From NCBI GenBank assembly GCA_034406555.1, contig DASCRM010000062.1:1-55667 (forward strand): DNA of 55,667 nucleotides, written 5' to 3'. The position numbers and the translations under genes are program-made. Of this stretch, positions 24,745 to 32,885 are shown piece by piece; the stretch's first letter is position 1; each line of letters opens with the position of its first letter. This DNA comes from SHYR01 sp034406555 (lineage in GTDB: Bacteria > Chloroflexota > Dehalococcoidia > UBA2979). A model generated the notes under the pieces. That model had not been told where the DNA came from. It did no database searches and worked only from the letters and a program-made list of their open reading frames with translations.

Positions 24745-25034
24745 TCCTCGAAGCGGTCGTACTGCCGGTGAAGCCCGGCCAGGAGCAGGCGTTCGAGGTG
24801 GCGTTCACCGAGGCGCAGACGATGATCGCCTCGATGGATGGCTACATCGCTCACGAGCTGCACCGCGGCATCGAGACGCCGAACCACTACCTGCTGCTCG
24901 TGCAGTGGGAGATGCTGGAGGCGCACACCGTCGGATTCCGCGGCTCAGCTCAGTACGAACGCTGGTCCTCGCTGTTCCACGACTTCTACGACCCGTTCCC
25001 CGAGGTCGAGCATTACGAGCCGGTGGATCTCTAA
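24741..25034 (+). CDS. antibiotic biosynthesis monooxygenase (ABM) domain protein, probable ATA start
   Basis: A small dimeric ferredoxin-like ABM protein. From position 24741 the frame reads I-I-L-E-A-V-V-L-P-V-K-P-G-Q, which is the family's first beta strand, and continues with EAQTMIASMDGYIAHELHRGIETPNHYLLLVQWE and EHYEPVDL. The GTG at 24768 would cut off that strand. At 24741 the sequence is ATAA, overlapping the previous TAA stop, as if a typical ATGA start/stop overlap had changed G to A. So the start is probably ATA (or ATC 24744). That gives 97 residues. Function is unknown. Such domains often quench or oxygenate small aromatics. Confidence 0.6.
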   Translation: MILEAVVLPVKPGQEQAFEVAFTEAQTMIASMDGYIAHELHRGIETPNHYLLLVQWEMLEAHTVGFRGSAQYERWSSLFHDFYDPFPEVEHYEPVDL

Positions 25035-25065
25035 CCTCGCGGCTGCGTGAGCCGTAATCGTGCCC

Positions 25066-25077
25066 TAGACTCGCCCC
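25066..25077 (+). promoter_or_regulatory. leaderless -10 box of proS
   Basis: TAGACT (25066-25071) is followed by exactly six bases (CGCCCC) and the ATG at 25078. There is no ribosome binding site. The layout is the same as before yqgE, the propeller gene, lysR and folD. Confidence 0.5.
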
Positions 25078-26829
25078 ATGCGCATGTCACGGATGTTCGG
25101 ACACACCCTGCGGGAGACACCGGCCGAGGCGGAGACGCCCAGCCACTACCTGTTGCTGCGCGCGGGCTTCATCGATCAGTTGATGGCCGGCGTCTACAGC
25201 TACATGCCGCTGGGCCATCGTACGAAGCGCAAGATCGAGCAGATCGTGCGCGAGGAGATGGACGCCGCCGGTGCGCAGGAGACGCTGCTGCCCGCCGTAC
25301 AGCCACGCGAGCTTTGGGAGCAGACCGGGCGTGACCGCACGATGGGCGATGTGCTCTTCCCGCTGATCGACCGTCGCGAGCGGGCGCTGGTGCTGGGGCC
25401 GACACACGAGGAGGTCGTGACCTCGCTCTTCCGCGACCACGCGCGGTCGTACCGCGACCTGCCCGTGACGCTGTACCAGATACAAACGAAGTTCCGCGAC
25501 GAGGCGCGCCCGCGGGCCGGGTTGCAGCGCTTGCGCGAGTTCACCATGAAGGACGCCTACTCGTTCGACCTCGACGAGGACGGCCTCGATGTCTCGTACG
25601 ACGCGATGTTCGAGGCGTATACCCGCATCTTCGTGCGCTGTGGCGTGCCGGTGGTGCCGGTCGAGGCCGACTCTGGCGCGATCGGTGGCAAGGGCTCGCA
25701 GGAGTTCGTTTTCCTGACTGACGTCGGCGAGGACACGATCGTGGTGTGCGACAACTGCGACTACGCGGCCAACAGCGAGAAGGCAGAGTTCGTGCGCCTG
25801 CCCGCCGAGAGCGAGGAACAGCTACCGATCGAGGAGGTCGCGACGCCCGAGATCATCACGATCGAGGCGCTCGCGGAGTTCCTCGATGTTCCGCCCGTGC
25901 GCACCGCGAAGGCCGTCTTCTACATGGCACGCGAGCTCGGCCAGTCGGAAGGGCGAGGCGAGCCGGTGTTCGTAGTGATCCGCGGCGATCTGCAGGTCAA
26001 CGAGGTGAAGGTGAGCAACGCGCTGGGTGGGCGCAAGCTGGAGCCGATGACGGACGCGGAGGTGGCCGCTGCGGGCATCGTCGCCGGGTACGCCTCGCCG
26101 ATCGGCGTCGCAGGCAACGTGCGCGTGATCGCCGACAACTCCGCGGCTGACTCGCTGAACCTCGTCGCCGGTGCCAACCGCGTCGGCTTCCACCTGCGAA
26201 ACGTGAACTTCGGTCGCGATTGGCAGGCGGAGGTCGTCACCGACATCGCGCTCGCGGATGCAGGCCATCGCTGCGTGCGCTGCGCCGATGATGGGGGCGG
26301 CACGCTCCGCACGGAGCGCGCGATCGAGATGGGCCACATCTTCCGCCTGGGCACCACGTACTCGGAACCGCTGGAAGCCGTAGTGCTGGACAGCGAGGGT
26401 GAGCGGCGGACGCCGACGATGGGCTGCTACGGCCTGGGCATCGACCGCATCGCCGCCGCCGCCGTCGAGGTCGGGCACGACGACGATGGCATCATCTGGC
26501 CCGCCGGCATCGCCCCCTACGACGTGCACCTCGTCGGGCTCGCGCTCGACCGCAACGCCGAGGTCGCGGCGGACGCCGACGCGCTCTACGAGCAGCTCAC
26601 GGCCGCGGGCCTTGCTGTGCTCTTCGACGACCGCGAGGAGTCTCCGGGTGTGAAGTTCAACGACGCCGACCTGATCGGCGTACCGATCCGCGTCACCGTT
26701 TCCGCCCGCAACCACAGGGAGGGCGTGATCGAGATGCAACGGCGAGGCGCGGACGAGGCCGAGCAGGTGGCGCGCGACTCGGCCGCCGAGCGGCTGAGCG
26801 CGCTTCACAGCGAGGCGCTACAGGGCTGA
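25078..26829 (+). CDS. proS: prolyl-tRNA synthetase (bacterial type with editing domain)
   Basis: ProRS, 583 residues, class II, charges tRNA-Pro. The start MSRMFGHTLRETPAEAE leads to motif 1 (GVYSYMPLGHRTKRKIEQIVREEMDAAGAQE). Motif 2 is TKFRDEARPRAGLQRLREFTMKDAYSFD, and motif 3 near residue 445 is TMGCYGLGIDRI. The YbaK-like insertion domain for Ala/Cys-tRNA-Pro editing (residues about 235-390) is present with VKVSNALGG and the GAN motif. A C-terminal anticodon-binding domain ends the protein. It is leaderless by promoter layout; ATG 25084 is an alternative start. Confidence 0.95.
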   Translation: MRMSRMFGHTLRETPAEAETPSHYLLLRAGFIDQLMAGVYSYMPLGHRTKRKIEQIVREEMDAAGAQETLLPAVQPRELWEQTGRDRTMGDVLFPLIDRRERALVLGPTHEEVVTSLFRDHARSYRDLPVTLYQIQTKFRDEARPRAGLQRLREFTMKDAYSFDLDEDGLDVSYDAMFEAYTRIFVRCGVPVVPVEADSGAIGGKGSQEFVFLTDVGEDTIVVCDNCDYAANSEKAEFVRLPAESEEQLPIEEVATPEIITIEALAEFLDVPPVRTAKAVFYMARELGQSEGRGEPVFVVIRGDLQVNEVKVSNALGGRKLEPMTDAEVAAAGIVAGYASPIGVAGNVRVIADNSAADSLNLVAGANRVGFHLRNVNFGRDWQAEVVTDIALADAGHRCVRCADDGGGTLRTERAIEMGHIFRLGTTYSEPLEAVVLDSEGERRTPTMGCYGLGIDRIAAAAVEVGHDDDGIIWPAGIAPYDVHLVGLALDRNAEVAADADALYEQLTAAGLAVLFDDREESPGVKFNDADLIGVPIRVTVSARNHREGVIEMQRRGADEAEQVARDSAAERLSALHSEALQG

Positions 26830-26876
26830 ACGCCCGCCTGACGCTTCGCGGCGCGTCGTCCGTCGCGCTGCCATCT

Positions 26877-27311
26877 TCACGCGTCGGTTGCAGCGATCGC
26901 GGTGCCACATGCCGCGCAGAACTTCGCGTCGGGCGTCGCGGCCACACCGCACTGCGTGCAATATGGAGCGTCATCGGCAGCGCTGGTTGTCGCATCCGGT
27001 GGTGGCGCGGGCCTCGAACTGCGGGGTGGGTTCGTCGAACGTACGGGTTGCGGCGGGTTGGCGAGGGGTCGAGGTCGCCGTGTGAGCGGCGGTTCCTGCT
27101 CGAGGCCTTGCTGGCGGCGTCATGAGTCCTCGCGCTCCCACTGTCTCTCCTGGTTGGCGGGGATCATTGCGATGATGAGAAGGCCGATGATCCCGAGAAA
27201 GAAGCCGAGAATGAAGTCGATCGTTCGTTCTCGGGCCTTGTTGCTCGACAACGACGAGCCCCACTAGCCGAAGAGGCTGCCGACGCCCACCCAGATGATC
27301 CAGATTTCCAC
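26877..27311 (-). pseudogene. small membrane/zinc-ribbon protein with two in-frame stop codons
   Basis: One minus-strand frame from a GTG at 27311 to 26877 spells a recognisable protein of about 144 residues but is cut twice. First comes MEIWIIWVGVGSLFG, then a TAG (27266-27264). Next is SSNKARERTIDFILGF and a hydrophobic helix FLGIIGLLIIAMIP, ending NQERQWEREDS at a TGA (27122-27120). The rest is a Pro/Arg-rich linker and a double CxxC zinc ribbon (YCTQCGVAATPDAKFCAACG). The order helix, charged turn, helix, linker, ribbon matches common small bacterial membrane proteins with a C-terminal zinc ribbon. Either two nonsense mutations have killed it or the stops are read through. The region is lower in G+C. 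The remaining 26830-27470 holds no other gene. Confidence 0.65.
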
Positions 27312-27467
27312 GATCGCCCGTTACTGTCTGAAGAATCCTGTGATGTGAGCGCCCTCGAAGCGGCAGCCGTGATGCTACACCAGCACCGACGTGCTCAGTC
27401 GCTGCCGTGTGCGCACGCCGCGTGTGACAGGAATGGCGTTGCGGGAGGACCTCTGTGCCTCGAAGCC

Positions 27468-27496
27468 TTGAGGGGCGATCGGGCTCGTGCTAGCAT
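27468..27496 (+). promoter_or_regulatory. nusA operon promoter
   Basis: TTGAGG (27468-27473), a 17-base spacer and TAGCAT (27491-27496) with an extended TG (27488-27489) make the best-looking promoter in the window. The -10 context CGTGCTAG recurs before sucC and acpS. Transcription should start near 27503, giving a leader of about 130 bases before nusA. Confidence 0.65.
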
Positions 27497-27525
27497 CGAA
27501 GGGACCATGCGCCTCCATTCATGAG

Positions 27526-27553
27526 ACGTGGGCTCAGGCCCACGTTTCTTGTT
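27526..27553 (+). terminator. terminator-like hairpin in the nusA leader (candidate attenuator)
   Basis: ACGTGGGC (27526-27533), loop TCAG and GCCCACGT (27538-27545) form a perfect 8-bp stem followed by TTTCTTGTT. It lies between the promoter and nusA, so an intact terminator here would act as an attenuator. A second hairpin GGCCC/GGGCC (27595-27610) is closer to the start. NusA autoregulation by leader termination is known in E. coli; here it is inferred. Confidence 0.55.
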
Positions 27554-27632
27554 GAGTGGACCAACCACCTCCCCGGCGATGGCAAGCGATTCGAGGCCCT
27601 GTGATGGGCCATCGGGATTCAGGAACAGCGCC

Positions 27633-29276
27633 ATGACCATGACGGCCGACAACTTCATTGCTGCGATCGCGCAGCTCTCCGCCGAAAAGAACCTCGACCC
27701 GGACACGGTGCTCGAGGCGGTGGAGGCGGCGATGGCATCCGCCCTCAAGAAGGACGAGCTCCAGTACGCCGAGCTTGAGGTGAAGATCGGCAAGGAGAGT
27801 GGCGATATCACGACGTGGCGTGTCTACCAGGTGATGGACGACGACGAGATCGAGGACGACGAGATCGAGGTTTCGCCGGAGCGCGCCGCCACCATGGGTT
27901 TCGCGGACGCCGCGATCGGTGATGTGGTCCGTGAACAACTGGAGACGACCCCGTCCACCGGCCGGATCGCGGCCCAGACGGCGAAGCAGGTCGTACTGCA
28001 GCGGCTGCGCGAGGCGGAGCGTGAGTCCGTGTTCGGCGAGTTCACGGGCAAGGAGGGCGAACTCGTCTCCGGCACCGTGCTGCGTGTCGAGGGCGCACAT
28101 CGCCAGGTGATCGTCGACCTCGGCCGCACGGAGGCTGTGTTGCCTGCGACGGAGCAGGTACGGCCAGAGCACTACCGCGTCGGCCAGCGCCTGCGCGTCT
28201 TCGTGAAAGAGGTCTACCGCGCCTCCAAGGGTCCGCAGGTGGTTGTCTCACGCTCGCACCCGGAGCTGCTGCGACGGCTCTTCGAGCTCGAAGTGCCGGA
28301 GGTGTCACGCGGCGTTGTCGAGATTATGGGCATCGTCCGCGACCCCGGGTACCGCGCGAAGGTGGCCGTGCTCTCGCGCCAGGACGGTATCGACCCGATC
28401 GGCGCCTGCGTCGGCGTGCGTGGTGCGCGCATCCAGAACATCGTGAACGAGCTCGGTGGCGAGCGTGTCGACCTGATCCGCTGGGACCCGAACGAGGTCG
28501 CATATGTCGCGAACGCCCTGAGCCCGGCCGAAGTGACATCGATTCGCCTCGATGAGTCGGCGAACACCGCCTACATGGCTGTTCCCGACAAGCAGATCAG
28601 CCTGGCGATCGGCAAAGAAGGCCAGAACGCGCGGCTGGCCGCGAAGTTGACTGGCCGCCGCATCGACATCCAGGGCGAGGGAGCGATCATTGAAGCCGGC
28701 GGCAACTTCTATCCGCCGCCCGAGCCGAACATGGACGCGATCCCGCTGCCGGGCCGCGAAGGACTGCCGACACTGGCGGACGGTGCCCCCGGGGCCCCCT
28801 CCGCCGCCGACTACACGCGGCCGGGCCTGCCGGGCGAACAGGCACAGCTCGTGGACGCGGAGCCCACGCTGACACCGGAACAGGAAGCGGTCGCGGAGTT
28901 CACCGAGGAGCCGGCCGCCGCTGCGGAGGAGGCACCCGCTGCGGAGGTCGTTGCGGAGCCGGAGGTCGTCGAGCGTCCGACTGCGCGTCCCGCTGCGCCG
29001 GGTGGCATCCGCTTTGGCGAGGAGATCGGCGGCTCGCGCGACATCGAGGACGAGACTGCGTCGCAGCCGCAGCCGCGTCGAGGCGGTCGAGGCGGTCGTG
29101 GCGGCGGTCAGCAGCCGCAGCAGCCACAGCGCACCCCCGACTCGCGTCGGTCACGTCGGCGCTTCGAGCTGGACGAGGACGACTACCAGAATTACGAGGA
29201 CTACGAAGACGATGACGAGATCGGCGAGGACGACATCGTCGACGATGTTGGCGACGATGGGGACGAAGACGAGTAA
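27633..29276 (+). CDS. nusA: transcription termination/antitermination protein NusA with disordered C-terminal tail
   Basis: A 547-residue NusA. The N-terminal RNA-polymerase-binding domain (MTADNFIAAIAQLSAEKNLDPDTVLEAVEAAMASALKK) is followed by an S1 domain near residues 140-205 (LVSGTVLRVEGAHRQVIVDLGRTEAVLP). KH1 and KH2 follow, with the VGVRGARIQNIVNELGGERVD and AIGKEGQNARLAAKLTGRRIDI GxxG loops. The conserved core ends near residue 350. The last 200 residues are Pro/Ala/Glu-rich, then an Arg-Gly-Gly box near residues 480-495, then an almost purely acidic end. ATG 27633 follows AGGA by eight bases. rimP, the usual upstream partner, is missing. Confidence 0.94.
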   Translation: MTMTADNFIAAIAQLSAEKNLDPDTVLEAVEAAMASALKKDELQYAELEVKIGKESGDITTWRVYQVMDDDEIEDDEIEVSPERAATMGFADAAIGDVVREQLETTPSTGRIAAQTAKQVVLQRLREAERESVFGEFTGKEGELVSGTVLRVEGAHRQVIVDLGRTEAVLPATEQVRPEHYRVGQRLRVFVKEVYRASKGPQVVVSRSHPELLRRLFELEVPEVSRGVVEIMGIVRDPGYRAKVAVLSRQDGIDPIGACVGVRGARIQNIVNELGGERVDLIRWDPNEVAYVANALSPAEVTSIRLDESANTAYMAVPDKQISLAIGKEGQNARLAAKLTGRRIDIQGEGAIIEAGGNFYPPPEPNMDAIPLPGREGLPTLADGAPGAPSAADYTRPGLPGEQAQLVDAEPTLTPEQEAVAEFTEEPAAAAEEAPAAEVVAEPEVVERPTARPAAPGGIRFGEEIGGSRDIEDETASQPQPRRGGRGGRGGGQQPQQPQRTPDSRRSRRRFELDEDDYQNYEDYEDDDEIGEDDIVDDVGDDGDEDE

Positions 29277-29571
29277 CCGACGGCAGCCGCAGCGCACCTG
29301 CGTGGTGTGTCGAGAGCCGCGTGACAAGCGTGACCTCGTGCGGCTCGTCCGCACGTCGGAGGGACGAGTGCAGCTCGATGAGCGGGGCCGGATGCCCGGT
29401 CGTGGCGCGTACCTCTGTCACGAGGGAGCGTGCTGGCGGCAAGCACTGGAGGGGCGGTCGCTGGCCAGCGCGCTCCGTACGGTGCTCTTGGCCGATGATC
29501 TGGCCGCACTACATGCATACGCTCGCGAGGCGAACTTGATCGCCGTCGCAGCGGGAGGGAATGGGTCATGA
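29257..29571 (+). CDS. ylxR: YlxR family RNA-binding protein (DUF448)
   Basis: A 104-residue YlxR protein. It has the family core QRTCVVCREPRDKRDLVRLVR (GRGAYLC follows near residue 50), a positively charged surface and a C-terminal helix with SLASALRTVLL. It is a nucleoid- or RNA-associated protein encoded between nusA and infB in most Gram-positive-type operons. The ATG at 29257 overlaps the nusA end by 20 bases, and the stop overlaps the infB ATG by four. Confidence 0.88.
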   Translation: MGTKTSNRRQPQRTCVVCREPRDKRDLVRLVRTSEGRVQLDERGRMPGRGAYLCHEGACWRQALEGRSLASALRTVLLADDLAALHAYAREANLIAVAAGGNGS

Positions 29572-31409
29572 CACAGGCGCCTGAATCTGAGCCACTGCAG
29601 ACCGACGCACCTCCAGCGGAGCCGCCTCAGCCAGAGGTGAGCGTGGTGATCCCGCCGGCGGTGGTCGTGAAGGACCTCGCCGACCTGCTGAACGTGAGCG
29701 CGGTCGATATCATCAAGGAGCTGATGAAGAACGGGGTGATGGCGACCATCAACCAGGTCGTCGACTTCGACACCGCCGCCGTCGTTGCCACCGACTTCGG
29801 CTTCATCGCGGAGGAGGAGCGCGCCGCCGAGGCAGCGCCCGCCGACGCAGACGCGGAGGTGGTCGCCTTTTCGATGCGCGTCGAGGAGGAAGACGACGGC
29901 TCGCTGGAGACGCGCCCGCCGATCGTCACCGTGCTCGGGCACGTCGACCACGGCAAAACGACGTTGCTGGACGGCATCCGCAAGGCGAACGTCGTGGACG
30001 GCGAGGCCGGCGGCATTACGCAGCACATCGGGGCGTATCAGGCCTCAGCGCCTGACGGCCGGCTCGTCACCTTCATCGACACTCCGGGCCACGAGGCGTT
30101 CACCGAGATGCGCGCTCGTGGGGCGCAGGTCACGGATGTGGCCGTGATCGTGGTCGCCGCGGACGACGGCGTGATGCCGCAGACGCGAGAGGCGATCGAC
30201 CACGCGCGCGCGGCCGGTGTACCGATCGTCGTCGCCCTCAACAAGACCGATGTCGAGAACGCCAACCCTGACCGTACGAAGCAGCAGCTGATGGAGATGC
30301 AGCTCGTGCCGGAGGAGTACGGCGGCGACCTCGTCGTCGTGCCTGTCTCGGCACTGAAGCAGGAGGGCATCGACGAGCTGCTCGAGAACGTCCTGCTCGT
30401 GAGCGACCTCGATGAGCCGAAGGCAAATGCCGACCGTGACGCGGTCGGCGTCGTACTGGAGGCCCAGACCGACCGCAACCGCGGCGTTGTCGCCACCGTG
30501 CTGGTGCAGACCGGCACGTTGAAGCAGGGCGACGCGGTGATCGCAGGCATGGCCTTCGGCCGCGTGAAGTCGATGGAGAACCAGGACGGCGAACGCGTCA
30601 AGAGCGCAGGGCCCTCCACCCCGGTCGCTACGCTCGGACTCTCCGAGGTGCCGCCGGCGGGCGAACGTCTGACGGTGATGGCGAACGAGAAAGCCGCCCG
30701 CCGCGAGGCTGAGCAGCGCCGTCGTGCGCTGGAGGCTGTCGGTGAGGAACGCGTTGGGCTGACGCTCGACACGCTCTTCGGCGAGATCCACAAGGGCACG
30801 ATCAAGGATTTCAACATCCTGCTGAAGACGGACGTCCAGGGCTCAGTCGAGCCGCTGGTACGCGCACTTGAGGATCTGTCGATCGATGACGAGGTGAACG
30901 TGAAGGTGATTCACGCCGCCGCCGGCTCGGTCAACGAGTCAGATGTGAACCTGGCCGTCGCGTCGCAGGGCGTGATCATCGGATTCAACACCGGGCCGGA
31001 AGCCGGGGCGAAGCGGCTGGCCGCCTCTGAGCACATCGAAATCCGCGAGTACAACGTGATCTACGACATCATCGAAGACGTGGAGCAGGCCGTGCAAGGT
31101 CTGCTCGACCCGGTCTACGAGGAGCGCGAAGACGGTCGCATTGAGGTGCGCGCGGTCTTCCGCCTCAGCCGCCGCAATGCGATCGCCGGTGCGTACGTCA
31201 CAGACGGCACGGTCAAGCGCGACTCGCTAATCCGCGTGATGCGTAAGGGCGAGCAGGTGCACGAGTCGAAGATCACCAGCCTCAAACGCTTCGAGAACGA
31301 TGTCGCCGATGTCGCCTCCGGATTCGAGTGCGGGATCATGGTTGATGGCTTCTCGGCCTTCGAGGAGGGTGACGAGCTGGTCGCCTTCCACATGGAGCGC
31401 ACGCGCTAG
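29568..31409 (+). CDS. infB: translation initiation factor IF-2 (short form)
   Basis: IF-2, 613 residues, the GTPase that places initiator tRNA. A short Pro/Glu-rich N-terminus precedes the IF2N-like helix (VVKDLADLLNVSAVDIIKELMKNGVMATINQ). G1 GHVDHGKTTLLDGIR, switch II DTPGHEAF, G4 NKTD and G5 SALKQEGIDEL are all intact. Domains II, III and IV follow, the last with VRAVFRLSRRNAIAGAYVTDG. The ATG overlaps ylxR (ATGA). rbfA starts 31 bases after the stop. Confidence 0.97.
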   Translation: MTQAPESEPLQTDAPPAEPPQPEVSVVIPPAVVVKDLADLLNVSAVDIIKELMKNGVMATINQVVDFDTAAVVATDFGFIAEEERAAEAAPADADAEVVAFSMRVEEEDDGSLETRPPIVTVLGHVDHGKTTLLDGIRKANVVDGEAGGITQHIGAYQASAPDGRLVTFIDTPGHEAFTEMRARGAQVTDVAVIVVAADDGVMPQTREAIDHARAAGVPIVVALNKTDVENANPDRTKQQLMEMQLVPEEYGGDLVVVPVSALKQEGIDELLENVLLVSDLDEPKANADRDAVGVVLEAQTDRNRGVVATVLVQTGTLKQGDAVIAGMAFGRVKSMENQDGERVKSAGPSTPVATLGLSEVPPAGERLTVMANEKAARREAEQRRRALEAVGEERVGLTLDTLFGEIHKGTIKDFNILLKTDVQGSVEPLVRALEDLSIDDEVNVKVIHAAAGSVNESDVNLAVASQGVIIGFNTGPEAGAKRLAASEHIEIREYNVIYDIIEDVEQAVQGLLDPVYEEREDGRIEVRAVFRLSRRNAIAGAYVTDGTVKRDSLIRVMRKGEQVHESKITSLKRFENDVADVASGFECGIMVDGFSAFEEGDELVAFHMERTR

Positions 31410-31440
31410 TCACGTTCGACACCCGGTCTGGGAGGGCCAC

Positions 31441-31851
31441 ATGAGCCGTCGCACCGACAAGGTGGGCGACCAGCTTCAGGCGGAGATCGCCGAATTGCTG
31501 CACCGGCACGTGAAGCATCCCGTGCTGGCTGAAGCGATGCTCTCGATCACACGGGTAGAAGTCGACAACGACTTCTCCCGCGCTCGCATCTCCGTCAGCG
31601 TGATGAACGATGACGGAGAAGACGACGGGCACGAGGCAGTGTTCGAGGCGCTGGAGCGCACCGAACCGTTCCTGCACCGAGAACTCGTGAAGCGATTGCG
31701 GATGCGTCGCGTTCCCCGACTGAACTTCATCGCCGACTTCTCGATCGTGGAAGGCGACCGTGTGCGTGCCCTGATGCGCAGCATTGCGCCCTCCGACGGC
31801 GTTCCCGACGACGCCCCCGACGGCGCTGCTGAAGACGGCGCGGACGGCTAG
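31441..31851 (+). CDS. rbfA: 30S ribosome-binding factor A
   Basis: RbfA, 136 residues, a KH-fold factor for late 30S maturation. MSRRTDKVGDQLQAEIAELLHRHVKHP begins it. ITRVEVDNDFSRARISVSVM and LVKRLRMRRVPRLNFIADFSI complete the KH core. The tail is Asp/Ala rich and short. ATG 31441 follows GGGAGGG. The truB GTG comes two bases after the stop, so the pair is tightly coupled. Confidence 0.94.
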   Translation: MSRRTDKVGDQLQAEIAELLHRHVKHPVLAEAMLSITRVEVDNDFSRARISVSVMNDDGEDDGHEAVFEALERTEPFLHRELVKRLRMRRVPRLNFIADFSIVEGDRVRALMRSIAPSDGVPDDAPDGAAEDGADG

Positions 31852-31853
31852 CA

Positions 31854-32801
31854 GTGGCCGCTGGCGACTCCGCCTCTCAGTCCGCCGAGCAGCACCTCCC
31901 GGTGGTCGGGTTCATCAACATCGACAAGCCGGCCGGGCTCACCTCGTTCGATGTCGTGCGCCACATACGCCGGGCGGCGCAGATGAAGCGGGTCGGGCAC
32001 ACGGGCACGCTCGACCCCGCGGCGACTGGCGTTCTGCCCGTCGCGGTCGGGGTCGCGACGAAGCTGGTCGATGAGCTGATGGGCGCACGTAAACGCTACA
32101 TCGGCACGATCACGCTGGGCGTCGAGACCGACACCTACGACGCCGACGGCCAGGTTGTCGCGGAGTCTGACGCCGGCGCCATCACTGAGGACCAGATCGA
32201 GGCTGCCCTCGCAAGCTTCCTCGGCGACTTGATGCAGACGCCACCGGCCTACAGCGCGGTGAAGCGCGATGGGGTTCCGGCGTACAAGGCGGCACGGGTG
32301 GGGAAACCGCACGCGCTCGACCCTCGGCCCGTGACCGTACACTCGCTGGCGCTGCGGGCGATCGATGGCCCCCTGGCGACGATCGAGGTCGAGTGCGGCA
32401 AGGGCTTCTATATGCGCGCGCTCGCGCGTGACGTGGGCGCGTTGCTCGGCGTTGGCGGACACCTCAGCGCGCTGCACCGAACAGCGGTCGGGCGCTTCGT
32501 GGAGGCTAATGCGACGCCGCTGGACGAAGCTGTGGAGCTTCTCGAGCGTGGCGATGTGGAGAGCCTGGTGCACAGCCTCGACACGGTATTGGATCACTGG
32601 CCTGCACTAATTCTCGGGCGTGAGTCGGTGGGCACGGTTCGCAACGGACACGACGTTCAGCCCTCGCTGGTGAACCTGCGGCGAGCGGGCGAGGTGGGGG
32701 AACGTGCGCGCGGGTACGGGCCCGATGGGCGGCTCGTGGCGTTGCTGGAGGCGAGCGCGATTCCGGGCGTCTGGCATCCCTATCGGGTGTTCCCGCGGTG
32801 A
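31854..32801 (+). CDS. truB: tRNA pseudouridine(55) synthase
   Basis: TruB, 315 residues, makes pseudouridine 55 in tRNA T-loops. VVGFINIDKPAGLTSFDVVRHIRRAAQMKRVGHTGTLDPAATGVLPVAVG carries the catalytic Asp in GTLDP. KRYIGTITLGVETDTYDADG, PPAYSAVKRDGVPAYKAARVG, and CGKGFYMRALARDVGALLG follow in normal order. A C-terminal PUA-like part is present. Start GTG 31854 is two bases after the rbfA stop. It ends the nusA-infB operon. A promoter and structured leader for the next gene follow. Confidence 0.95.
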   Translation: MAAGDSASQSAEQHLPVVGFINIDKPAGLTSFDVVRHIRRAAQMKRVGHTGTLDPAATGVLPVAVGVATKLVDELMGARKRYIGTITLGVETDTYDADGQVVAESDAGAITEDQIEAALASFLGDLMQTPPAYSAVKRDGVPAYKAARVGKPHALDPRPVTVHSLALRAIDGPLATIEVECGKGFYMRALARDVGALLGVGGHLSALHRTAVGRFVEANATPLDEAVELLERGDVESLVHSLDTVLDHWPALILGRESVGTVRNGHDVQPSLVNLRRAGEVGERARGYGPDGRLVALLEASAIPGVWHPYRVFPR

Positions 32802-32841
32802 CTCGAGCTTCAGTCATTGAGATTAAGTCCCATTAACGGGT

Positions 32842-32870
32842 TTGACAGGCGCATTCGACTGACGTAAATC
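32842..32870 (+). promoter_or_regulatory. promoter of the DUF5679 gene
   Basis: A perfect TTGACA at 32842-32847 is followed 17 bases later by TAAATC (32865-32870). The start site would be near 32877. It gives a leader of about 110 bases. Confidence 0.5.
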
Positions 32871-32885
32871 TGGAGTCAGCCTGTA

